A DNA stretch of 64,000 nt from Variovorax fucosicus (GTDB lineage: Bacteria > Pseudomonadota > Gammaproteobacteria > Burkholderiales > Burkholderiaceae_C): positions 682,001-746,000 of the forward strand of contig NZ_JASZYU010000003.1 of the NCBI RefSeq assembly GCF_030316825.1, read 5' to 3'. Positions 1 through 8,052 of the stretch are shown here, piece by piece. Position numbers and translations under genes: made by a program. The notes below the pieces were generated by a model. It did no database searches. It was not told the origin of the DNA and was given only the letters and a program-made list of their open reading frames with translations. The first letter of the stretch is position 1, and each line of letters starts with the position of its first letter.

Positions 1-2
1 AG

Positions 3-419
3 CCGCCCAACGAGCTGCCGATGCTGTTCCAGCGGATCCTGTCGAACTGCACGCTCGACTGGTTCCGCCGGCAGAAGACACGGCGTGCTCTTTTTTCGAA
101 CCTGAGCGACTTCGAGCCCGCCGACGATGACGGGGATTTCGATCTGCTGGAGAATTTCAACGCGCCGACCGATTCGCGCGAAACCGAGAGCGCCGAGGAC
201 ACCACCCGGCGCGCCCAGATCTTCCACGAGATCGAAGAAGAGATCGCCGCGCTGCCTGGTCGTCAACGGGAGGCGTTTCTGATGCGTTACTGGGAGGAAA
301 TGGACGTCGCCGAAACGGCCGCAGCAATGGGCTGCTCCGAAGGCAGCGTCAAAACCCACTGTTCGCGTGCCGTGCATGCGTTGAGCAAAGCGCTCAAGGC
401 CAAAGGTATTTCGCTATGA
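3..419 (+). CDS. ECF-type RNA polymerase sigma factor (5' end outside window)
   Basis: Alternative sigma factor directing RNA polymerase to a dedicated promoter set. The frame is open from base 3 without a convincing start, so the N-terminus lies upstream of the window. The visible part begins in the end of sigma region 2 (ELPMLFQRILSNCTLDWFRR), passes an acidic linker and ends in a region 4 helix-turn-helix (AALPGRQREAFLMRYWEE, then ETAAAMGCSEGSVKTH). It overlaps the next gene by 4 nt (ATGA). The coupled DUF3619 gene has one membrane span and sits where an anti-sigma factor often does, but I see no anti-sigma motif in it. Family is secure; regulon unknown. Confidence 0.88.
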   Translation, partial: PPNELPMLFQRILSNCTLDWFRRQKTRRALFSNLSDFEPADDDGDFDLLENFNAPTDSRETESAEDTTRRAQIFHEIEEEIAALPGRQREAFLMRYWEEMDVAETAAAMGCSEGSVKTHCSRAVHALSKALKAKGISL

Positions 420-844
420 ACGCAACACTTTCTCAAACTTCCGCCGCCCTCGAAGAACAGTTTGCCCGCCGTCTGGCCACTCGTCTGTCGGCTGGCAGCG
501 CCGAGCTGCCGCACGACATCGGCGAGCGCCTGCGGGTTGCACGGCAGCAAGCCTTGGCCCGCCGCAAGCTGGCGCCGGCCCGCAGTTCCGCCTCCGTGGT
601 GGTCTCGTCGGGTGGTGGTGCTGCGCTGCTCGGCGGCGGCTGGTGGACACGCGTCGGCGCGCTGGTGCCGCTGGTCGCGCTGGTGGTCGGCCTGGTCACC
701 ATCAGCGCGCTGCAGGACGAAAACCGTGCCAACGACCTCGCCGAAGTCGATGCCGCGTTGCTGACCGACGACCTGCCGCCGGCCGCGTTCACCGACCCCG
801 GCTTCGCGCAGTTCCTCAAGACCGACGGCAGCACCGCGCATTGA
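416..844 (+). CDS. DUF3619 family protein, single-span membrane protein
   Basis: A 142-residue protein of no established function, recognised as DUF3619-like from its N-terminal half (EQFARRLATRLSAGSAELPH, then an Arg/Ala-rich helix). A hydrophobic stretch around residues 78-100 (VGALVPLVALVVGLVTISAL) should form one membrane helix, with an acidic C-terminal tail (DLAEVDAALLTDDLPPAAF). Its start overlaps the sigma factor stop by 4 nt, implying translational coupling. It could modulate the sigma factor at the membrane, but that is inferred from position and topology only. Confidence 0.75.
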   Translation: MNATLSQTSAALEEQFARRLATRLSAGSAELPHDIGERLRVARQQALARRKLAPARSSASVVVSSGGGAALLGGGWWTRVGALVPLVALVVGLVTISALQDENRANDLAEVDAALLTDDLPPAAFTDPGFAQFLKTDGSTAH

Positions 845-849
845 TACGC

Positions 850-1620
850 ATGCCCGCTCGCCCACTGTCCGGAGCCGCCGGGCTCTTGATCGCGGCAATT
901 TTCTGCCTGCAGGCCTTGCCGGCCGCGGCGCAGCCAGGCGCGGCCACGCCTCCCTCGACCCCAGCCTCCGCGCCCCCGACCGCCAAAGTGACGGTTTCCA
1001 AGCCACTTTGGGCCACGCTGACGGCTGAGCAGCAAGCCGCGCTGAAACCGCTGGCGCCGCACTGGAACAGCATTTCCGAGCCTCACAAGCGCAAATGGCT
1101 TGCGCTGTCGCGCAACTACGACAGCATGAAGCCCGAAGACCAGGTGACGCTGCACAGCCGGATGACCGAATGGGCCGGGCTGAGCGCGCAGGAGCGCGCA
1201 CTGGCGCGACTGAACTTTGCCGAGGTCAAACGCCTACCGGTCGATGAGCGCAAGGCCAAGTGGGAGGCCTATCAGGCCCTGAGCGAAGAAGAAAGACGCA
1301 AGCTGGCCGCAAGCGCCAGCGTCCGGCCAGCGAGCGCGGCACTGCCCATCCGACCGGTGCCGGCTCGCAAACTGGCGCCCGTCCCCGCCATTCCGACTGC
1401 TTCGGCCAAGGGAGAGCACACGCCCCGCATCCAGTTGGCGCCACCTGTAGCGCCGGTGGCACCGGTTGCGGCGGCGCCCGTACCGGCGACGACCCCGGTC
1501 GTGACCAGCACGCCCGCGCCAGGCGCGCCTGCGGTGGCACCCGTTACCATGCCGCCGGTGCCGGCCGAATCGCAGGTGCCGGCGCCGGCCGCCGTTCCTG
1601 CGGCCCGCCCGACCGAGTAA
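850..1620 (+). CDS. DUF3106 domain protein, exported, Pro/Ala-rich tail
   Basis: A 256-residue protein with an N-terminal signal peptide (hydrophobic core GLLIAAIFCLQALPAAA), so probably periplasmic. Residues about 50-150 form a DUF3106 module with repeated units of the type LTAEQQAALKPLAPHWNSI, then RKWLALSRNY and LSAQERALARLNFAEVKRL. The last 90 residues are a low-complexity Pro/Ala/Val tail (PVAPVAPVAAAPVPATTPV), perhaps a spacer. I chose ATG 850; an in-frame TTG at 841 overlaps the previous stop (TTGA) and would add three residues. The gene continues the sigma/DUF3619 operon. Confidence 0.75.
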   Translation: MPARPLSGAAGLLIAAIFCLQALPAAAQPGAATPPSTPASAPPTAKVTVSKPLWATLTAEQQAALKPLAPHWNSISEPHKRKWLALSRNYDSMKPEDQVTLHSRMTEWAGLSAQERALARLNFAEVKRLPVDERKAKWEAYQALSEEERRKLAASASVRPASAALPIRPVPARKLAPVPAIPTASAKGEHTPRIQLAPPVAPVAPVAAAPVPATTPVVTSTPAPGAPAVAPVTMPPVPAESQVPAPAAVPAARPTE

Positions 1621-1650
1621 CCCTTCTCCGCGCCCCGAGGCGCCGGATCC

Positions 1651-2199
1651 ATGCAAGCTGGCGCCTCCGCCCCTCCCGACACTGCTTCCCCCGCCACCAA
1701 CCTGCCCGACCTGACTGCCCCGGGCCTGTGGCGCCGCATGGCCTGCTGGGTCTACGAAGGCATGCTGCTGTTCGCAGTGGTGTTCGTCGCCGGCTGGTTG
1801 TTCAGCACCCTGGGCCAGATGCGCGATGCCATGGACGAACGCCGGCACTTGCTGCAGGCCTTTCTTTTCGTCGTTTTCGGCGTCTATTTCGTCTGGTTCT
1901 GGATTCATGGGCAGACCCTGGCCATGAAAACCTGGGGCTTGCGCATCGTCGACCGCGCCGGTCGACCGCTCCGGCAAGGCCGCGCCCTGCTGCGCTACCT
2001 GCTGAGTTGGGTCTGGTTTCTGCCGCCGCTGGCGGCCATTGCGCCGTTCAGCTTGTCAGGGGGCGAATCGGCGCTGCTGATTGCGGGCTGGGTGGTGGTC
2101 TGGGCTCTGCTCGCGCGCTTTCACCCGCAACGCCAGTTCTGGCACGACGCCTGGGCCGGCACCCGGCTGATCGCCTCGAAGCCCCTGAGCCGTCGATGA
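1651..2199 (+). CDS. RDD family integral membrane protein
   Basis: A 182-residue membrane protein of the RDD family, whose molecular role is mostly unknown. The N-terminal Arg and central Asp pattern of the family is visible: LWRRMACWVYEGMLLFAVVF, a second span (FLFVVFGVYFVWFWIHGQTL), then the signature KTWGLRIVDRAGRPL and further hydrophobic segments. It lies 30 bp after the DUF3106 gene and overlaps dgkA by 4 nt (ATGA at 2196), so it belongs to the same transcription unit. Confidence 0.85.
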   Translation: MQAGASAPPDTASPATNLPDLTAPGLWRRMACWVYEGMLLFAVVFVAGWLFSTLGQMRDAMDERRHLLQAFLFVVFGVYFVWFWIHGQTLAMKTWGLRIVDRAGRPLRQGRALLRYLLSWVWFLPPLAAIAPFSLSGGESALLIAGWVVVWALLARFHPQRQFWHDAWAGTRLIASKPLSRR

Positions 2200-2591
2200 G
2201 CGCCCCGGATCCTGTCGTCAACCCGCAAAAGGGCCGCAGCGGCTTCACGCGGGTTTTCCACGCCACGCTGATTTCGCTCAACGGGCTGCGCGCCGGCTGG
2301 GGCGAGCCGGCATTCCGGCAGGAGGCGATCGCCGCGATCGTGCTGGTGCCCTTCGCCTTCTGGCTGGGCCGCAGCTGGGTCGAAACCGCGCTGCTGGCTG
2401 GCAGCGTGCTGCTGGTGATGATCGTCGAGCTGCTCAACACGGCCGTGGAAGCCGCAATCGACCGCATCGGCCCCGAATGGCACGACCTGTCGAAGCGCGC
2501 CAAGGACATGGGCAGCGCTGCGGTGCTGCTTGCCCTCGTCCTTTCCGGTGGCATCTGGCTCACCGCGCTCTGGCAGAGATTCGTCACCTGA
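2196..2591 (+). CDS. dgkA: Diacylglycerol kinase (DgkA type)
   Basis: Small inner-membrane kinase that phosphorylates diacylglycerol with ATP, recycling the by-product of membrane-derived oligosaccharide and lipid A modification. The 131-residue product has the usual three hydrophobic segments and the family signature around residues 72-84 (VELLNTAVEAAIDR), including the catalytic Glu and the Asn-Thr-Ala-x-Glu core. A basic amphipathic N-terminus precedes the first span, as usual. The start ATG 2196 overlaps the RDD stop codon. Confidence 0.93.
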   Translation: MSAPDPVVNPQKGRSGFTRVFHATLISLNGLRAGWGEPAFRQEAIAAIVLVPFAFWLGRSWVETALLAGSVLLVMIVELLNTAVEAAIDRIGPEWHDLSKRAKDMGSAAVLLALVLSGGIWLTALWQRFVT

Positions 2592-2610
2592 ACGCGGCAT
2601 GATCGGGGTC

Positions 2611-3201
2611 ATGAACCCTGATTTTTCCATTTGCGTGTATTGCGGCTCGCGCCCCGGCGAGCAACCCGAACACATTGCAGCGGCCCGGGCCGTGGGCCAA
2701 TGGATCGGCGAGCACGGCGGCCAGCTGGTCTACGGCGGCGGCCGCACCGGCCTGATGGGCACGGTGGCCGAGGCCACCCGCGCGGCCGGCGGCCGCGTGG
2801 TCGGCATCATTCCCAAGGCCCTGGTCGACAAGGAACTGGCCAACCCGTTGTGCGACGAGCTGCACATCGTCGACACGATGCATGAGCGCAAAGCCATGAT
2901 GGGCGAGCGCGCCGACGCCTTCGTGGCGCTGGCCGGCGGCATCGGCACCTTCGAGGAACTGTTCGAGATCTGGACCTGGCGGCAGCTCGGCTACCACGAC
3001 AAGGCCATCGGCATTCTCAATACCGCCGGCTATTACGACGGCCTGCTGTCATTCCTGGCCCACAGCGTGCGCGAAGGCTTCATGGGCGACTGGCAGATGG
3101 GCTTGATCCGCAGCGGCACCGAGCCGGTGGTGTTGCTGGCGGAGTTGCTCGACGAAGCACGCCGCCATCCAGGCAGCGACAAGCTGGCCGAGGTGCTTTA
3201 G
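2611..3201 (+). CDS. LOG family protein (nucleotide 5'-monophosphate phosphoribohydrolase-like)
   Basis: Rossmann-fold protein of the TIGR00730/LOG family, which cleaves cytokinin-type nucleotides or AMP-like substrates to base and ribose 5-phosphate. The N-terminal strand (FSICVYCGSRPG) and the core motif AGGIGTFEELFEIWTW are visible. The usual PGGxGTxxE has Ala in place of the first Pro, a tolerated variation. I chose ATG 2611 (196 residues), where the conserved fold begins; ATG 2599 is an in-frame alternative. Its TAG stop interlocks with the TAA stop of convergent glnB (3198-3201). Substrate cannot be told from sequence. Confidence 0.85.
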   Translation: MNPDFSICVYCGSRPGEQPEHIAAARAVGQWIGEHGGQLVYGGGRTGLMGTVAEATRAAGGRVVGIIPKALVDKELANPLCDELHIVDTMHERKAMMGERADAFVALAGGIGTFEELFEIWTWRQLGYHDKAIGILNTAGYYDGLLSFLAHSVREGFMGDWQMGLIRSGTEPVVLLAELLDEARRHPGSDKLAEVL

Positions 3202-3536
3202 ATCGCCGCCTCGTCCTCCTCGCCGGTGCGAATGCGCACGATGCGCTCGACGGCGGTGACGAAAATCTTGCCGTCGCCGATCTTCCCGGTACGCGCGGCC
3301 CCGATGATGGCTTCGATGCAGCGCTCGACATCGGCGGTGTTGACCACGACCTCGACCTTGATCTTCGGCAGGAAGTCGACCACGTACTCCGCGCCGCGGT
3401 AGAGCTCGGTGTGGCCCTTCTGGCGCCCGAAGCCCTTGACCTCGGTGACGGTGAGTCCGGTCACGCCGACGACGGCCAGCGCCTCGCGCACGTCTTCGAG
3501 CTTGAAGGGTTTGACGATGGCGGTGATCTGCTTCAT
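3198..3536 (-). CDS. glnB: Nitrogen regulatory protein P-II
   Basis: Trimeric signalling protein that senses 2-oxoglutarate and ATP/ADP and, through uridylylation, glutamine. The 112-residue product starts MKQITAIVKPFKLEDVREAL and keeps the T-loop with Tyr51 (GHTELYRGAEYVVDF), the uridylylation site, and the C-terminal VERIVRIRTGE signature. Its ATG overlaps the nadE stop by 4 nt (3533-3536), so it is coupled to and downstream of NAD synthetase. Direct control of glutamine-dependent NAD synthetase by P-II has been described in other proteobacteria, so the arrangement is functionally suggestive. GlnB and GlnK cannot be separated by sequence alone. Confidence 0.95.
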   Translation of the reverse strand: MKQITAIVKPFKLEDVREALAVVGVTGLTVTEVKGFGRQKGHTELYRGAEYVVDFLPKIKVEVVVNTADVERCIEAIIGAARTGKIGDGKIFVTAVERIVRIRTGEEDEAAI

Positions 3537-5227
3537 GCGGTGGTGCTCCCGGCGGTTTCGTTGAACTTGCTGGTGATAGGGTAACGCCAATCCTTGCCGA
3601 AGCTGCGATGGGTGACCCTGATGCCCACGGGCGCCTGGCGCCGCTTGTACTCGTTGATCTTGATGAGCCGCGCCACGCGCTCGACCACGGCGCGCTCGTA
3701 GCCGGCCGCCACGATCTCGGCCACGCTCTCGTCGTCCTGCATGTAGCGCGCCAGGATGCCGTCCAGGATGTCGTAGGGCGGCAGGCTGTCCTGGTCGGTC
3801 TGGTCGGGGCGCAATTCGGCGCTCGGCGGGCGCGTGATGATGCGCTCGGGAATCGGCGCCGCACCGGTGCAGTACGGGTCGTGCGCATTGCGCCAGCGCG
3901 CGAGCGCGAACACCGTGGTCTTCAGCAGATCCTTGATGACGGCGAAACCGCCCGCCATGTCGCCGTAGAGCGTGCAATAGCCGGTGGCCATCTCGCTCTT
4001 GTTGCCGGTGGTCAGCACGATGCTGCCGAACTTGTTCGACAGCGCCATCAGCAGCGTGCCGCGGATGCGGGCCTGCAGGTTCTCTTCGGTCGTGTCTTCG
4101 GCGCGGCCCCTGAACTCGTCCGCGAGTGCCGACTTGAACGACTCGAAGGTGTGCTTGATGGAGATCTCGTCGTAGCGCACGCCAAGCCGCGCCGCCATGT
4201 CGCGGGCGTCGATCCAGCTGATGTCGGCCGTGTAGGGCGACGGCATCATCACCGCGCGCACCTTGTCCTTGCCGAGCGCGTCGACCGCCACGGCCAGTAC
4301 CAGCGCCGAGTCGATGCCGCCCGACAGCCCCAGCAGCACGCCGGGAAAGCCGTTCTTGCCGATGTAGTCGCGCACGCCAACCACGAGTGCATCCCACAGC
4401 TGGGCCTCGGCCTCGCGCGGCGCAGCGATGGCAGACGGTTCTGCCGTGAATCTGATGGCGCCTTGCACCCGCTCAATCTGCGCAAAAGCCACTTTCTCCC
4501 TGAAACTTTCGGCCTGCATCGCGAGCGTGCCGTCGGCCTGCAGCGCGAACGAGGCGCCGTCGAACACCACCTCGTCCTGCCCGCCCACTAGGTGCGCATA
4601 GACCAGCGGCAAATCCACGTGCCGCGCCCGATCCGCCATGCGTGCGATGCGTTCACCCTCCTTGCCCACGTGGTAGGGCGAGGCGTTGATCACCGCCAGC
4701 AACTCGGCGCCGGCGTCCTTCGCGAGCTGGGCCGGCGCATCGAACCAGGCGTCTTCGCAGATCAGGAGGCCGACGCGCACGCCATCGGCCTCGAACACGC
4801 ACACGCCCTGCCCCGGCGTGAAGTAGCGGCGCTCGTCGAACACCTGGTAGTTCGGAAGTTCGCGCTTGGCATAGGTGTCGAGGATGCGGCCCTCGCGGAT
4901 CACGCTGGCCGCGTTGTGCCGCAACTGCACCGCCACCGAACGGCTGCGCAGGCTGCCGCCGCTCGGATGGCCGACCACCACCGTCATTCCGGCAAGGCCG
5001 GCAAGTTCGCTCGCCACCGTCTTCACGGCCCCGTCGCAGGCTTCGATGAAAGCCGGGCGCAGGAACAGGTCTTCGGCCGCGTAGCCGCAAATCGAGAGTT
5101 CGGGGGTCAGCAGCAGCCGGGCGCCTTCGTCGTATGCGCCGCGCGCCGCCTCGATGATTTTGCGGGCGTTGCCGGCGGTGTCGCCGACCACGAAATTGCA
5201 TTGCGCGATCGCGATTTTGAGTGTCAT
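3533..5227 (-). CDS. nadE: Glutamine-dependent NAD(+) synthetase
   Basis: Final step of NAD synthesis: amidation of deamido-NAD with ammonia released from glutamine, at the expense of ATP. The 564-residue protein has an N-terminal nitrilase-type glutaminase domain with the triad Glu43 (LLTPELSICGY), Lys121 (AKRELPNY) and Cys157 (LICEDAWF). A C-terminal synthetase domain carries the PP-loop (GLSGGIDSALVLAVAVDAL) and a TTGNKSEMATGYCTLYGD motif. Length fits the two-domain form. It is the first gene of nadE-glnB. ATG 5227 is the start; a DMT exporter gene diverges 61 bp away. Confidence 0.96.
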   Translation of the reverse strand: MTLKIAIAQCNFVVGDTAGNARKIIEAARGAYDEGARLLLTPELSICGYAAEDLFLRPAFIEACDGAVKTVASELAGLAGMTVVVGHPSGGSLRSRSVAVQLRHNAASVIREGRILDTYAKRELPNYQVFDERRYFTPGQGVCVFEADGVRVGLLICEDAWFDAPAQLAKDAGAELLAVINASPYHVGKEGERIARMADRARHVDLPLVYAHLVGGQDEVVFDGASFALQADGTLAMQAESFREKVAFAQIERVQGAIRFTAEPSAIAAPREAEAQLWDALVVGVRDYIGKNGFPGVLLGLSGGIDSALVLAVAVDALGKDKVRAVMMPSPYTADISWIDARDMAARLGVRYDEISIKHTFESFKSALADEFRGRAEDTTEENLQARIRGTLLMALSNKFGSIVLTTGNKSEMATGYCTLYGDMAGGFAVIKDLLKTTVFALARWRNAHDPYCTGAAPIPERIITRPPSAELRPDQTDQDSLPPYDILDGILARYMQDDESVAEIVAAGYERAVVERVARLIKINEYKRRQAPVGIRVTHRSFGKDWRYPITSKFNETAGSTTA

Positions 5228-5288
5228 ACAAGGCGGGAAAAGGGCTCGAACGATTATGTCATTCACGCGCTGTTAGGCTCGAAGCCCG

Positions 5289-6227
5289 ATGAGCGCCAGC
5301 CCCCCTGCAATTTCCTTGTTCGCGCCGCTGGCGCGATGGTTCAACAGCCGGGCCTGGCTGCTGCTGGTGTTCACCACGCTGATCTGGGGCGCCAACGCGG
5401 TGGCGGCACGGCTGGCAGTCGGCGAGGCATCGCCGATGCTCGTGACCACGGCTCGATGGCTGGTCTGCTGCGTCGCGCTGGGCCTGACCTCGCGCCGGGA
5501 GATCGCCACCCACTGGCGCGCGCTGCTGCCGCACTGGCGCTTCGTGGCCCTGATGGGCACGCTGGGCTTCACGGGATTCAACGCGCTGTTCTACACGGCC
5601 GCGCACCACACCACCGCGATCAACATCGCCATCATCCAGGGCACGATCCCGGTGCTGGTGCTGCTCGGCAGCGTGTGGGCCTACCGCACCCGCATCACGG
5701 CACTGCAGGTGGTCGGCGTGGCGGTCACGCTGGCCGGCATCGCGGTGGTCGCGTCGCAAGGCCAGTTCGCGCAGCTGGCCCGGTTCGCTTTCAACATCGG
5801 CGATGTCTGGATGGTTATTGCGTGCCTGCTCTACACCTTCTACGCGCTCGGCCTGCGGCGGCGTCCGGCCGTGCCGGCCATCGTGTTCTTCGCCGCAACT
5901 GCAGCGGTGGCCAGCATCGTCTCGCTGCCGTTGCTGGCGGCCGAAATCGCGATGGGCAACTTCATCGTGCCAACGCTGAAGGGCGTGCTGCTGATCGTCT
6001 TCATCGGCCTGCTGCCTTCCTACGTGTCGCAGCTCACCTTCATCCGCGCCGTGACGCTGATCGGCCCGGCCCGTGCCGGCGTGTACCTGAACCTGGTGCC
6101 GATCTTCGGCCCTTTGCTGGCGGTGCTCGTGCTCGGCGAGCCGCTGTCGGCCTACCACGCGGTGGCGCTGGCGCTCGTGCTGGGTGGCATATGGATTGCT
6201 GAGTACCTGGGTGCACGCAAACCGTGA
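5289..6227 (+). CDS. DMT/EamA family transporter
   Basis: Ten-span inner-membrane permease of the drug/metabolite transporter superfamily, usually an exporter of amino acids, sugars or toxic metabolites. Two EamA repeats are visible: the first includes TTLIWGANAVAARLAVGEAS, the second starts near residue 165 and ends with GPLLAVLVLGEPLSAYHAVA, the typical helix 9 signature. The 312-residue length fits. It overlaps the next gene by GTGA. The substrate cannot be predicted. Confidence 0.88.
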   Translation: MSASPPAISLFAPLARWFNSRAWLLLVFTTLIWGANAVAARLAVGEASPMLVTTARWLVCCVALGLTSRREIATHWRALLPHWRFVALMGTLGFTGFNALFYTAAHHTTAINIAIIQGTIPVLVLLGSVWAYRTRITALQVVGVAVTLAGIAVVASQGQFAQLARFAFNIGDVWMVIACLLYTFYALGLRRRPAVPAIVFFAATAAVASIVSLPLLAAEIAMGNFIVPTLKGVLLIVFIGLLPSYVSQLTFIRAVTLIGPARAGVYLNLVPIFGPLLAVLVLGEPLSAYHAVALALVLGGIWIAEYLGARKP

Positions 6228-7435
6228 AAAAGCACCCTGTGGCTGACGAAACCATCCTCCGCATTCACCAGGCGCCGGCGGAGATCGACGCGGCGGCCTG
6301 GAACGCGCTGCTCGCGCAGCAGGCGGCGCCCAGCCCGTTCATGCGCCACGAGTACCTCGACGCGCTGCATGAAAGCGGCAGCGCCACGCCCGCCAGCGGC
6401 TGGACGGCGTCGATCGCCACACTCTGGCAAGGCGAACAGCTGACTGGCGCCTGCCCGCTCTACGTCAAGGATCACTCGTACGGCGAATACGTGTTCGACT
6501 GGGCCTGGGCCAATGCCTACGAACAGCATGGCCTCGCCTACTACCCCAAGGCGGTGGCGGCCGTGCCGTTCACCCCGGTGCCCGGCACGCGCCTGCTGGC
6601 ACGCGACACCGCCAGCCGCGCGCTGCTGGTACAGGGGCTCGTGCAGTGGTGCAAGCAGACCGGGCTGTCGTCGCTGCACCTGCTGTTCGGCGCCGACGAG
6701 GACATCAGTGCCTGCGCCGATGCAGGCCTGATGCTGCGCCACACGGTGCAGTTCCACTGGACGAATGCGGGCTACGCCAGCTTCGACGCATTCCTCGCCA
6801 GCCTGGCCCACGACAAGCGCAAGAAGATCCGCCAGGAGCGCCGCAAGGTGGCCGAGGCGGGCGTCACCTTCCGCTGGGCGCGGGGCGCCGACATCAGCGT
6901 CGACGACTGGGACTTTTTCTACCGCTGCTACGCCCGCACCTACCGCGAGCACGGCAACCCACCCTACCTGAAGCGCGACTTCTTTCATCGCATGGCCGAC
7001 ACCATGCCTGAAGCCTGGCTGCTGTTCGTGGCCGAACGCAACGGCCATCCGATCGCGACGAGCTTGATCGCGCTCTCCGCCGATGTGCCCGGTGCCGGCG
7101 GCACCTCGAGCCCCGAAGTGGCCTACGGCCGCTACTGGGGCGCGCTGGAGCGGGTCGACTGCCTGCACTTCGAGGCCTGCTATTACCAACCGCTGCAGTG
7201 GTGCATCGAACACGGCGTGCAGCGCTTCGAAGGCGGCGCACAGGGCGAGCACAAGATGGCGCGAGCGCTGATGCCGGTCAAGACCACCAGTGCCCACTGG
7301 CTTGCGCACCCGGCCTTCGCCGACGCGATCGAACGTTTTCTGGAACGCGAAGGCGAAGGCATCACCAACTACATGGAACACCTGGACGAGCGCAGTCCGT
7401 TCAAGACGACAACCCCGGCCGACCCCACGCGATGA
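6224..7435 (+). CDS. GNAT/FemAB-like acyltransferase family protein (DUF482-like)
   Basis: A 403-residue protein of the family often labelled peptidoglycan-biosynthesis-like GNAT (DUF482), with two acetyltransferase-fold halves. Recognisable segments are SPFMRHEYLDALHESG near the N-terminus, YGEYVFDWAWANAYEQHG around residue 85-100, a basic KRKKIRQERRKVAEAGV helix near residue 200, and the C-terminal FEGGAQGEHKMARALMPV signature. The start is GTG 6224, overlapping the exporter stop. The reaction is not established; transfer to an amino or hydroxyl group is inferred from the fold. Confidence 0.75.
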   Translation: MKKHPVADETILRIHQAPAEIDAAAWNALLAQQAAPSPFMRHEYLDALHESGSATPASGWTASIATLWQGEQLTGACPLYVKDHSYGEYVFDWAWANAYEQHGLAYYPKAVAAVPFTPVPGTRLLARDTASRALLVQGLVQWCKQTGLSSLHLLFGADEDISACADAGLMLRHTVQFHWTNAGYASFDAFLASLAHDKRKKIRQERRKVAEAGVTFRWARGADISVDDWDFFYRCYARTYREHGNPPYLKRDFFHRMADTMPEAWLLFVAERNGHPIATSLIALSADVPGAGGTSSPEVAYGRYWGALERVDCLHFEACYYQPLQWCIEHGVQRFEGGAQGEHKMARALMPVKTTSAHWLAHPAFADAIERFLEREGEGITNYMEHLDERSPFKTTTPADPTR

Positions 7436-8052
7436 GCGAACCCGAAGCCACGCCGCCGCAACAACAGCACACGCGCTTCGAAGACGCGCTCGCCATCGCC
7501 AGCGGCACGCTGCTGATCTCGGTCGGCGTGGCCTTCTTCACCACGGCCGGCCTCATCACCGGTGGCACGGCCGGCCTTGCCTTTCTGACCCGCTACGCCA
7601 CCGGGTGGGGCTTCGGCAAGGTCTTCTTCCTGCTGAACCTGCCCTTCTACTGGCTGGCGCTGCGCAAGATGGGCGTGGCCTTCACGCTGAAAACCTTCGT
7701 GGCCGTCGCGCTGGTTTCGGTGTTGACCGAACTACAGCCGCATTTCCTGCAGTTCGGCAGCCTGCAGCCGGTGTACGCGGCCGTGGCCGGCGGGCTGATC
7801 ACCGGGACCGGTTTCCTCATCCTGTTTCGCCACAAGTGCAGCCTGGGCGGGTTCGGCGTGCTCGCGCTCTGGCTGCAGGATCGTTTCGGCTGGCGGGCCG
7901 GCCATGTCCAGATGGGTCTCGACTGCATGGTCGTGCTGCTGGCGCTGCTGACCATTGAGCCCTGGCGCGTGGCCTGTTCGATCCTGGGGGCGGTGGCGCT
8001 GAATCTGGTGCTGGCCATCAACCACCGGCCGGGGCGCTACCTCGGCATCTGA
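7432..8052 (+). CDS. YitT family membrane protein
   Basis: A 206-residue integral membrane protein of the YitT family (DUF161-like membrane domain), with five or six hydrophobic segments and a glycine-rich motif TTAGLITGGTAGLAFLTRYA in the first hairpin. The cytoplasmic C-terminal DUF2179 domain found in longer Firmicutes YitT proteins is absent. Start ATG 7432 overlaps the previous stop by 4 nt, making a three-gene operon with the exporter and the acyltransferase. The end runs 16 bp into the convergent LysR gene. Function unknown. Confidence 0.82.
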   Translation: MSEPEATPPQQQHTRFEDALAIASGTLLISVGVAFFTTAGLITGGTAGLAFLTRYATGWGFGKVFFLLNLPFYWLALRKMGVAFTLKTFVAVALVSVLTELQPHFLQFGSLQPVYAAVAGGLITGTGFLILFRHKCSLGGFGVLALWLQDRFGWRAGHVQMGLDCMVVLLALLTIEPWRVACSILGAVALNLVLAINHRPGRYLGI

